Assembly (NCBI GenBank): GCA_019689955.1
Contig: JADGGM010000241.1
Coordinates: 1-5,712 of the forward strand
DNA from: Gemmatimonadaceae bacterium
Lineage (GTDB): Bacteria > Gemmatimonadota > Gemmatimonadetes > Gemmatimonadales > Gemmatimonadaceae
Direction: 5' to 3'
Length of the DNA: 5,712 bases
Shown: positions 1-5,709 of the stretch, in pieces
Layout: every line of letters starts with the position of its first letter
Position numbering within the stretch: the stretch's first letter is position 1
Made by a program: the position numbers and the translations under genes
The notes under the pieces: generated by a model
What the model saw: the letters and a program-made list of their open reading frames with translations, nothing else
What the model was told of the DNA's origin: nothing
Database searches by the model: none

Positions 1-1318
1 CCCCCGCATTCTCCCTCCCCCACCGCTTCATCTCCGCAATGGCACGCTCCGCCAGCAGCTCCCGCTTCCGCTTCTTGTCGCGCACGCGCTCCGGCAAATC
101 GTCCATCAGCCCGAAGTTCGCGTTCATCGGTTGAAAGTGCTCCGGGCGCGCCTCGCGCAGGTACCGATACAGCGCGCCGAGCATCGTCGTCGGCGGCGGC
201 ACCACCGGCTCCAGCCCGCTCATCATCCGCGCGAGATTGATCCCCGCCACGAGCCCCGTCGCGCTGCTCTCCGTGTAACCTTCCACCCCCGTGATCTGGC
301 CGGCGAACAGCACGCGCGGGTCGTCGCGCAGCGACAGGTGCGGCGTGAGCGCGGCGGGGGCGTTGACGTAGGAGTTCCGATGGATCGACCCGTACCGCAG
401 GAACTCCGCGTCGGCGAGCCCGGGGATCATCCGGAACACTCGCTGCTGCTCGGGGATCCTGAGCCGGGTTTGGAACCCGACGAGATTCCACATCCGGCCG
501 CCGCGGTCCTCCTGACGCAACTGCGCGACCGCCCACGCCTCGCGCCCGGTCCGCGGATCGCGGAGCCCCACGGGCTTGAGGGGGCCGAAGCGCAGCGTGT
601 CGCGCCCGCGCCGCGCCATCTCCTCGACGGGCATGCACCCCTCGAAGTACGGCACTTCGTCGAACTCGTGCCCGTGGTACTGGTCGGCCTCGAGGAGCGC
701 GTCGATGAATGCCTCGTACTGCTCGCGCGTGAAGGGACAGTTCAGGTACGCGCCCTCGGCGCCCTCCCCCTCCATCGTCTCCTTCCCGTAGCGCGAGGCG
801 CGGAAGACGATGGTGTCGTCGATCGAATCGCGCGCGATCACGGGGGCGATGGCATCGTAGAACGCGAGCGACTCGATCCCCAACCGCGTACGGATCGCTT
901 CGGCAAGACGGTCCGAGGTGAGCGGTCCCGTGGCGATGATCCCCGGCGAGGGGAGCTCGGTCACTTCGCCGCGCTCCACGCGAATGCGCGGGTGCGAGGT
1001 GATGCGGTCGTGGACGGCCTGGGAGAAGATGTCGCGGTCCACGGCGAGCGCGCTTCCGCCCGGCACGCGCGCCTGATCGGCCGCCCAGAGGATGAGAGAG
1101 CCGAGCTCCCGCATCTCGGCCTTGAGCAGGCCGTGCGCGTTCGAGAGCTCGGTGCTCTTGAAGGTGTTCGAGCACACGAGCTCGGCCAACCGCTCGGTCT
1201 TGTGCGCCGGCGTGGGGACGAGGGGGCGCATCTCGTGCACCGTCACATCGTACCCGCGCTCCGCGAGCTGCCACGCGGCCTCGGAACCGGCGAGCCCGCC
1301 ACCGATGACATGAATCAT
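1..1318 (-). CDS. trmFO: TrmFO, methylenetetrahydrofolate--tRNA-(uracil-5-)-methyltransferase (3' end cut by window)
   Basis: This cytoplasmic FAD enzyme methylates U54 of the tRNA T-loop, taking the carbon from 5,10-methylenetetrahydrofolate. The N-terminus ([20 protein letters not shown]) is the family's FAD-binding Rossmann motif. Both family cysteines are present: Cys49 in [13 protein letters not shown], and Cys228 in [20 protein letters not shown], which corresponds to the catalytic Cys226 of the Bacillus enzyme. Further family blocks are [32 protein letters not shown] and the C-terminal FAD motif [16 protein letters not shown] (residues 340-355). The frame is open for 439 codons with no stop before base 1. 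TrmFO proteins are about 435-450 residues and end in a similar charged helix, so only a few residues should be missing. The ATG at 1318 is chosen because it places GGGLAG at the usual distance from the N-terminus; no clear Shine-Dalgarno sequence precedes it. It lies 79 bases after topA on the same strand, a common pairing. Confidence 0.97.
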   Translation of the reverse strand, partial: MIHVIGGGLAGSEAAWQLAERGYDVTVHEMRPLVPTPAHKTERLAELVCSNTFKSTELSNAHGLLKAEMRELGSLILWAADQARVPGGSALAVDRDIFSQAVHDRITSHPRIRVERGEVTELPSPGIIATGPLTSDRLAEAIRTRLGIESLAFYDAIAPVIARDSIDDTIVFRASRYGKETMEGEGAEGAYLNCPFTREQYEAFIDALLEADQYHGHEFDEVPYFEGCMPVEEMARRGRDTLRFGPLKPVGLRDPRTGREAWAVAQLRQEDRGGRMWNLVGFQTRLRIPEQQRVFRMIPGLADAEFLRYGSIHRNSYVNAPAALTPHLSLRDDPRVLFAGQITGVEGYTESSATGLVAGINLARMMSGLEPVVPPPTTMLGALYRYLREARPEHFQPMNANFGLMDDLPERVRDKKRKRELLAERAIAEMKRWGRENAG

Positions 1319-1353
1319 CCGTGAATCATGATCGGGAACGGGAGGCTCGGGAA

Positions 1354-1371
1354 GGGGCGGCGGACCGCCCC
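1354..1371 (-). other. GC-rich hairpin between topA and trmFO
   Basis: A perfect 7-bp inverted repeat (GGGGCGG / CCGCCCC on the plus strand) with a 4-base loop lies in the 79-base gap after the topA stop and about 35 bases before the trmFO start. On the transcribed minus strand it is followed by TTCCC rather than a run of T, so it is not a standard intrinsic terminator. It could be a weak attenuator, an RNA stability element protecting the topA 3' end, or chance in G+C-rich DNA. A 10-base palindrome (1386-1395) lies just 3' of the topA stop as well. No promoter can be recognised in this gap. Confidence 0.4.
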
Positions 1372-1397
1372 CGCCCTACCCGCCGCGAGCGCTCGTG

Positions 1398-3923
1398 CTA
1401 CACGGCCACAGCTTCCTCGGGGCTCGGCGTCACGTCCCACTCGTTCCCGCACTTGAGGCACTTCCGGTACTCGCCGCGGGCTTTCGTGGACTTCATCTCG
1501 GCGCCCATGTTGCCGCACTCCGGGCACTGCTCGAGCACGGGCTTGTTCCACGCGATGAAGTCGCAGTTCGGATGGTTCGCGCACCCGTAGAACGGCCGAC
1601 CGCCGCGCTTGGAGCGCAGTTGGATGATGTCGCCGCCATCCTTCGGGCACTTGATCCCGGTCGGGAGGGCACGCGTGCCGCGACATTTGGGGAAGCGGCT
1701 GCACCCGAGGAACTCGCCGGACCGCCCGTGACGGATGACCATGCGCGCGCCACATTCGTGGCAGATCTCGTCGGTCATCACCGCGGGCTTCTTGTCGCGG
1801 CCGAGCGGTCTCGTGTAGTCGCACGCGGGGCGATGCTCGCAGGCCAGATACGGGCCGAAGATCCCCCCCTTGGGCACGAGGCGGCCGCCGTCCTTGGGAC
1901 ACCGCTCGGTCTCGAGCATCGACAGGTCGTGCGCGCGCGCGATGAGGTCCTCGATGTTCGCCTTGTCGAGCGACTCGGAGAAGGGGCCGTAGAACTCCTC
2001 GAGCACGCGGCGCCAGCTCAGGTCCCCCTCCTCGATCTTGTCCAGCTCCTCCTCCATGTTGGAGGTGAAGGCGACATTGAAAATGTCGGGGAACTGGTGG
2101 ACCATGATCTTCTCGACCGTCTCGCCGAGCGGCGTCGGGGTGAAGCGACGCTGTTCGAGGACGACGTACCGCCGCTCCACGAGCACGGAGATGATCGATG
2201 CGTACGTGGACGGCCGGCCGATGCCGAGGCGCTCGAGCTCCTTGACCAGGCTCGCCTCGCTGAAACGCGGCGGGGGCTCGGTGAAGTGCTGGCGCGGGAT
2301 GATCTCCCTGACCGGGACCCGCTCGTTCACCTCGAGCACCGGCAGCGCCTGCTCGTCCTCGAGCGCTTTCCCCTCCCCCTCCTCGTGCGCTTCGCGGTAC
2401 AGCGCGAGGAACCCATCGAACTTCACCACGCTCCCGGTCGAGCGGAACAGGTAGCGGCCGAGGTCGAAGTCGACGGTGGTGGTGTCGAAGACGGCGGGGG
2501 CCATCTGCGACGCCATGAACCGCTTCCAGATGAGCTCGTAGAGCTTGAACTGATCGCTCGAGAGATACTTGCGAATCTGCTCGGGGCGCCGGGTGGGATC
2601 GGTGGGGCGAACGGCCTCGTGCGCATCCTGCGCGTTGGCCTGTTGCGCCTTCCCGTACAGTTGCGGGCCGGCCGCGAGATACGCTTCGCCGAACTCCGAC
2701 TTGAGGAAGTCGCGCGCTTGCACGGCGGCGCTCTCGGCGACGCGCGTGGAGTCGGTACGCATGTACGTGATGAGACCGACCGCGCCCTCGGCGCCGAGCT
2801 CGATCCCCTCGTAGAGGTCCTGCGCCACACGCATCGTCTTCTTCGAGCCGAAGCCGATTTTCTTCGCGGCCTCCTGCTGCATCGTGCTCGTGGTGAACGG
2901 CGCCGAGGGGTTCTTGCGCCGCTCGCGCTTCCGAACGCTGGTGACGGAGAAGGTGGTGTACCCCTTCACGTCGTTCAGGATCGCGGTCGCCTGCTGCTCG
3001 TTGCCGATCTCCGGCTTCTTCCCGTCGACTTGATGCAGCCGGGCGGTGAAGCGCTGCCCGTCCTTCTCCAGGAGCGCTTCGATGGTCCAGTACTCGACCG
3101 GCTTGAACGCGCGAATTTCCCGCTCGCGCTCGACGATGAGGCGGAGCGCGACGGTCTGCACGCGGCCGGCCGAGAGCCCCTTCTTCACGGTCTTCCAGAG
3201 GAGGGGGCTCGCCTTGTAGCCGACGAGCCGGTCGAGCACGCGACGCGCCTGCTGCGCGTCGACCTTCCGCTCGTCGATCGTGGTGGCGTTCTGGATGGCA
3301 CGACGCACGGCGTCGCGCGTGATCTCATGGAACATCACGCGCTGGATCGGTGCGCCGCCGCGCTGCTTGATCGCCTCGGCCACGTGCCAGGCGATCGCCT
3401 CCCCCTCTCGATCAGGGTCGGTGGCGAGATACACGCGCGAGGCGACTTTCGCGGCGCCCTTGAGCTCAGCGAGGGTCTTTTCCTTTCCAGGGACCGGGAC
3501 GTACGTCGGCTTGAACCCGGCCTCGATGTCGATCCCCAACCCCTTCTCCGGGAGGTCGCGAACGTGCCCCACCGTGGCCCGGACTCGATAGTCGGGGCCC
3601 AAATACTTGCTGATCGTCTTCGCCTTGGCCGGCGACTCGACGATGACGAGCGACTTCCCAGCCATGCTCGACATGTCGAGCGGCTCGATCTCGAACCGGC
3701 GGCTCCCCCGGCTTCCCCGCCCCCCACGCGCCGACCGGCGCCCGTCGCTCGCGCGCGCGGCTTCGCCGGCAGGTGCTACCGCGGTGCTCGCAGCGCGCGC
3801 GGCAGGCGCCTTCTTCCGCGTGGCGGGCTTGGCCGAAGCCGGCGCGGAGGCGGAGGCAGCCTGCTTCTTCGCCGTGCTCCGTTTCGCCGTGCGGCGTTTG
3901 GTTGTCGTCTTCTTGGCTGCCAT
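1398..3923 (-). CDS. topA: DNA topoisomerase I (type IA, omega protein)
   Basis: TopA relaxes negatively supercoiled DNA by a 5'-phosphotyrosine strand-passage mechanism in the nucleoid. The protein has 841 residues. Residues 1-86 are a basic low-complexity tail (see separate entry). The TOPRIM domain starts at MAGKSLVIVESPAKAKTI (residue 87), with Glu96 and the acidic triad DPDREGE (Asp169, Asp171, Glu173). SAGRVQTVALRLIVERE lies around Arg254, and the active-site tyrosine is Tyr387 in GLITYMRTDS. HEAVRPT begins at His435 and GIGRPSTY ends at Tyr574. Four C-terminal zinc-ribbon units follow: C675/D678/C695/C701, C721/C724/C741/C747, C759/D762/C781/C787 and C800/C803/C822/C825. Units 1 and 3 read CPKDGG, with Asp where the second Cys usually stands. 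The ATG at 3923 lies five bases after the upstream stop with no good Shine-Dalgarno sequence, suggesting translational coupling. Codon use in the tail matches the core, which supports this start over an internal ATG at 3665. Confidence 0.97.
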   Translation of the reverse strand: MAAKKTTTKRRTAKRSTAKKQAASASAPASAKPATRKKAPAARAASTAVAPAGEAARASDGRRSARGGRGSRGSRRFEIEPLDMSSMAGKSLVIVESPAKAKTISKYLGPDYRVRATVGHVRDLPEKGLGIDIEAGFKPTYVPVPGKEKTLAELKGAAKVASRVYLATDPDREGEAIAWHVAEAIKQRGGAPIQRVMFHEITRDAVRRAIQNATTIDERKVDAQQARRVLDRLVGYKASPLLWKTVKKGLSAGRVQTVALRLIVEREREIRAFKPVEYWTIEALLEKDGQRFTARLHQVDGKKPEIGNEQQATAILNDVKGYTTFSVTSVRKRERRKNPSAPFTTSTMQQEAAKKIGFGSKKTMRVAQDLYEGIELGAEGAVGLITYMRTDSTRVAESAAVQARDFLKSEFGEAYLAAGPQLYGKAQQANAQDAHEAVRPTDPTRRPEQIRKYLSSDQFKLYELIWKRFMASQMAPAVFDTTTVDFDLGRYLFRSTGSVVKFDGFLALYREAHEEGEGKALEDEQALPVLEVNERVPVREIIPRQHFTEPPPRFSEASLVKELERLGIGRPSTYASIISVLVERRYVVLEQRRFTPTPLGETVEKIMVHQFPDIFNVAFTSNMEEELDKIEEGDLSWRRVLEEFYGPFSESLDKANIEDLIARAHDLSMLETERCPKDGGRLVPKGGIFGPYLACEHRPACDYTRPLGRDKKPAVMTDEICHECGARMVIRHGRSGEFLGCSRFPKCRGTRALPTGIKCPKDGGDIIQLRSKRGGRPFYGCANHPNCDFIAWNKPVLEQCPECGNMGAEMKSTKARGEYRKCLKCGNEWDVTPSPEEAVAV
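3666..3923 (-). other. Basic, disordered N-terminal extension of TopA (Lys/Ala- then Arg/Gly-rich)
   Basis: These 86 codons precede the MAGKSLVIVES block where most TopA proteins begin. Residues 1-76 contain 9 Lys and 13 Arg against 2 acidic residues, with about 23 Ala plus many Ser, Thr and Pro. The first half (MAAKKTTTKRRTAKRS, then KPATRKKAPAARAAS) resembles histone H1-like or AlgP-like Lys/Ala tails. The end (GRRSARGGRGSRGSRR) resembles an RGG box. Third codon positions are strongly G/C, as in the rest of topA, so it appears to be translated. A role in nucleic-acid binding or processivity is inferred by analogy with the basic C-terminal tails of actinobacterial TopA; here the tail is at the other end. 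Confidence 0.75.
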
Positions 3924-3928
3924 TGGGA

Positions 3929-4165
3929 TCAGTGTACAGTCACGTTGTCGCCGGAGAGCCCATCGTCGGGATACCCGGCACCTTCCATCAGAACGCGGAG
4001 ATCGTCGAGCGCGATCCGGCCATCGATCTGGCTCAGGGCCCGCTCGATGAGATGCTCCAACTCCGCGGCATTGAGGAGGCCGGAGCCGCTCAAGGCCATC
4101 AGATGCCCCCACGCCTCGGGGGCGAAACGGCCCCGCTCATGGGGGCCTAGTACACGGAATGTCAT
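3929..4165 (-). CDS. Short Smg/DUF494-family protein (C-terminal half only)
   Basis: This encodes 78 residues. MTFRVLGPHERGRFAPEAWG, then HLMALSGSGLLNAAELEHLIERALS and GRIALDDLRVL, align by eye with the second half of proteobacterial Smg (pattern RIYTPEE.ERL, RGFLLFLEQ..VL, VIERVLALD, LDDLKW). The family is normally about 155 residues, and its N-terminal helical half is absent here. Smg has no settled biochemical role but is often encoded beside dprA and topA, and it sits directly upstream of topA here with a 5-base gap. The ATG at 4165 is chosen because GGTGATC (4177-4171), complementary to the 3' tail of 16S rRNA, precedes it by five bases and because Smg similarity begins immediately. The frame stays open upstream to an ATG at 4399, but that translation shows no Smg resemblance. 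It may be a naturally short lineage-specific form or a decayed gene; the intact frame and strong ribosome site favour the former. Confidence 0.72.
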   Translation of the reverse strand: MTFRVLGPHERGRFAPEAWGHLMALSGSGLLNAAELEHLIERALSQIDGRIALDDLRVLMEGAGYPDDGLSGDNVTVH

Positions 4166-4166
4166 G

Positions 4167-4196
4167 GGAAGATCACCCCTTCCGGCCCAGGCCGGA
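4167..4196 (-). promoter_or_regulatory. Two overlapping inverted repeats at the ribosome site of the smg-like gene
   Basis: On the minus strand, TCCGGCC-TG-GGCCGGA (4196-4181) is a perfect 7-bp inverted repeat. It is immediately followed by GGAAG-GGGTGAT-CTTCC (4183-4167), a 5-bp stem whose loop carries most of the Shine-Dalgarno sequence. The two stems share the bases GGA (4183-4181), so they cannot both form fully. This arrangement could tune translation of the smg-like gene and, through coupling, topA. No ligand-binding architecture is visible, and short GC palindromes are frequent in such DNA, so a regulatory function is only a suggestion. Confidence 0.3.
4171..4177 (-). promoter_or_regulatory. 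Shine-Dalgarno sequence of the short smg-like gene
   Basis: On the minus strand this reads GGTGATC, an uninterrupted match to the complement of the 16S rRNA 3' end (GATCACC). It ends five bases before the ATG at 4165. It is the clearest ribosome binding site in the window and decides the start of the half-length Smg gene over upstream in-frame starts. Confidence 0.6.
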
Positions 4197-4334
4197 TCGG
4201 ACCGCCGCAATGTGGGTCGGCCTGGGGTCGAGACCACCATTGAAGCATGGCCGGTCGTACCGATCCATCGCCGCGCCCCAAGACGTGGGGCTCGCACGGG
4301 CGCACCGGACCGGTGGCGTTGCTGGTTTCCAAAG

Positions 4335-4910
4335 CTATCCCTCCCATCCGGCCGAGGCAAGCTGTGAGACCAACGAGATAACCTCTTGTAAATCAACACG
4401 ATCGACGTCGACGACGTGATCGGCGAGGCGGTAGAATGCCTCTCGGGCCGCGAGCAGGCGGCCGAGCTCTGACAGGGGGTCGGCGTGGCTGAGGAGGGGC
4501 CTGGAGGCCCGCTCCGCGCCCATCCGCTCTAATGCGACTCCTGGAGTGGCCCGAAGGTAAATCATGCGCGCGGGGGGGCGCAGGAGCGCCAGCGCGCCAG
4601 GGACGGTCCCCCAGCCACCTCCAGGAGCCAGCACCATGCCGCTCCTGGCGGCGAGCTCTCGGGTCAGCTCAAGCTCCAACTTCCGGAAATGGGGCTCGCC
4701 ATGCTCCCGAAAAATATCCGTAACCGAACGCCCGCTCCGTCGCTCGATCTCGGTGTCGAAGTCGAGGAACGGTCGCCCGAGCTGCTCGGCCACCGCGCGC
4801 CCGACGGTCGACTTCCCGGACCCGGGAAGGCCGACGAGGATGATGTGCGGGGGCCCGAGAACCGGGTCAGGCGCCAATCCAGGCCGCCAAGCACTCGAGG
4901 TACGCGCCAT
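4335..4910 (-). CDS. aroK: Shikimate kinase
   Basis: This cytosolic enzyme phosphorylates shikimate at the 3-hydroxyl with ATP, the fifth step of chorismate synthesis. The product is 191 residues against the family's usual 165-180; the surplus is an N-terminal extension of about 20 residues. The Walker A loop GLPGSGKST spans residues 27-35 (Lys33). The DFDTEIERRSGRSVTDIF block supplies Asp50 and Asp52 for Mg and shikimate. EHGEPHFRKLE contains the substrate-binding Arg76, and PGGGWG (96-101) is the GGG shikimate loop, with Trp100 where Ala or Val is usual. The lid contains Arg137 in ASRPLL, and Arg156 precedes AFYRLADHVVDVD. The ATG at 4910 is preferred because a GAGG motif lies 12 bases upstream; it makes the gene overlap aroC by 44 bases. 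A TTG at 4877 is a possible alternative start, giving an 11-base overlap. Both genes serve the same pathway, so coupled translation is likely. Confidence 0.95.
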   Translation of the reverse strand: MARTSSAWRPGLAPDPVLGPPHIILVGLPGSGKSTVGRAVAEQLGRPFLDFDTEIERRSGRSVTDIFREHGEPHFRKLELELTRELAARSGMVLAPGGGWGTVPGALALLRPPARMIYLRATPGVALERMGAERASRPLLSHADPLSELGRLLAAREAFYRLADHVVDVDRVDLQEVISLVSQLASAGWEG

Positions 4911-5706
4911 AGTTGCGCCGGACCTCGGCGAGGGAATCGCCACCGAATTTCTCGAGAACCGCCTGGGCAAGGACGAAGGCCGCCATCGCCTCGGCGATGA
5001 CTCCCATCGCTGGAACCGCGGTCACGTCGCTCCGCTCGGCCACCGCCGCTGCGGCCGCGCCGCTCGGTACATCTATGGTAGCGAGCGGGCGCATGAGGGT
5101 GCTGATCGGCTTCATCGCGACGTGGATGACGATGGGCTCTCCGGTGGTGATCCCCCCTTCGAGCCCGCCGGCCCGGTTGGTCTTGCGCCGCACGTTTCCG
5201 GTTCGCGGAAGACCGGGCGGGAGGGCGAGCTCGATCTCGTCGTGAACCTCGGCGCCGGTGTGGCGTGCCGCGTCGAACCCCATCCCGATCGCGACCCCCT
5301 TCACGGCCGGGATCGACATCATCGCCGCGCCAAGCCGACCATCGAGCTTGCGGTCCCACGAGACGTGCGAGCCCAGCCCAACGGGGACGCCGTCGCACAC
5401 GACCTCGCAGATCCCGCCGAGTGTGTTCCCCTCCCGTTTGATTGCGTCGATGCGCTCGATCATCCGTTTGTCCGCCTCGGGGTCGAGCGTGCGTAGCGGA
5501 GACTGATCCGCCACGGCATTGATGTCGTCCGGCATCGGATCCGGGCGCCGGGCATCGATCCCGCCCAGGTGGATCACGTGGCTCGCGATCCTGATCCCGA
5601 GCTCCCGGAGAAAGCGCCGGCACACGGCGCCGGCAGCCACACGCGCGGTCGTCTCGCGTGCGGGCCCGCGTTCGAGGATTTCGCGCGCCTCCGCCCCATC
5701 TGTATG
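4867..5706 (-). CDS. aroC: Chorismate synthase, C-terminal two thirds (5' end missing or broken)
   Basis: This FMN-dependent enzyme converts 5-enolpyruvylshikimate-3-phosphate to chorismate, the final shikimate-pathway step. The window holds 279 residues of a protein usually 360-390 long. Family blocks seen in order are ILERGPARETTARVAAGAV, EGNTLGGICEVV followed by GVPVGLGSHVSWDRKLDGRL, MMSIPAVKGVAIGMGF, RRKTNRAGGLEGGITTGEP, VAMKPISTL, and ERSDVTAVPAMGVIAEAMAAFVLA. The N-terminal part with the GESHG and RHSGK motifs is absent. An in-frame TAA at 5709-5707 lies exactly where the family's conserved KY(G/N) precedes this region, which suggests a one-base frame break near the edge rather than a genuine start. 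GTG at 5640 would begin inside the conserved ARVAAGA helix, so it is an unlikely natural start. The gene ends inside aroK. Confidence 0.93.
   Translation of the reverse strand, partial: HTDGAEAREILERGPARETTARVAAGAVCRRFLRELGIRIASHVIHLGGIDARRPDPMPDDINAVADQSPLRTLDPEADKRMIERIDAIKREGNTLGGICEVVCDGVPVGLGSHVSWDRKLDGRLGAAMMSIPAVKGVAIGMGFDAARHTGAEVHDEIELALPPGLPRTGNVRRKTNRAGGLEGGITTGEPIVIHVAMKPISTLMRPLATIDVPSGAAAAAVAERSDVTAVPAMGVIAEAMAAFVLAQAVLEKFGGDSLAEVRRNYGAYLECLAAWIGA
4923..4926 (-). promoter_or_regulatory. Probable Shine-Dalgarno of aroK, inside the aroC coding region
   Basis: On the minus strand GAGG lies 12 bases before the ATG at 4910. The spacing is somewhat long, but the alternative TTG start at 4877 has no better site. 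It favours the longer aroK product beginning MARTSSAW. Confidence 0.35.
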
Positions 5707-5709
5707 TTA
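5694..5709 (-). other. Probable frameshift or in-frame stop in aroC
   Basis: Read on the minus strand in the aroC frame, codons 5712-5701 are TTA TAA CAT ACA. A TAA therefore interrupts the frame just before HTD-GAEAREILER. In the +1 frame the same bases begin TAT AAC (Tyr-Asn), matching the K-Y-N/G that normally precedes H-x-D and the LERASARET block. One missing base between TATAAC and ATACAGAT would join the two, as would a missing G in the GGGG run at 5697-5694. The evidence is limited because only a few upstream bases are available. Confidence 0.5.

Larger units (their letters stand above)
4166..4334 (-). other. Leader/intergenic stretch between aroK and the smg-like gene
   Basis: These 169 bases hold no gene I can recognise. 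One minus-strand frame (ATG at 4347, stop at 4162) would give 61 residues. It overlaps the aroK end by 13 bases and its stop overlaps the next start as ATGA, which looks like coupling. However, about 19 of its 61 codons end in A or T, far more than in the neighbouring genes, and the product (many Pro and Gly, several Trp) resembles no family I know. The stretch may be a 5' leader or the remnant of the missing N-terminal half of Smg. No convincing -35/-10 pair was found. Confidence 0.4.

Noticed and set aside
131..1324. A 397-codon plus-strand frame opposite trmFO
   Set aside because: Low-complexity Arg/Glu/His-rich translation without any motif. The minus strand encodes an intact TrmFO over the same bases.
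1319..1397. Intrinsic terminator after topA
   Set aside because: The stem is good, but the minus strand continues TTCCC with no T-tract and a co-directional gene follows within 79 bases.
3924..4112. A 63-codon upstream extension of the topA frame to an ATG at 4112
   Set aside because: It overlaps the whole second half of the smg-like gene, its translation is Arg-rich noise, and ATG 3923 directly after the smg stop is the natural start.
4166..4334. Riboswitch or T-box leader before the smg-topA segment
   Set aside because: No conserved riboswitch core or T-box sequence can be recognised; only short GC-rich inverted repeats are visible, and these are reported separately with low weight.
1395..4367. 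A 990-codon open frame on the plus strand, antisense to topA and smg
   Set aside because: The translation is rich in Leu, Arg, Asp and His with no recognisable domain. It is the expected shadow of strongly G/C-ending codons in topA, whose family motifs on the minus strand are unambiguous.
4664..5623. A 319-codon minus-strand frame overlapping aroC and aroK
   Set aside because: Its translation is Arg/Gly/Pro-rich and carries no motif, while the other minus-strand frames encode clear chorismate synthase and shikimate kinase.
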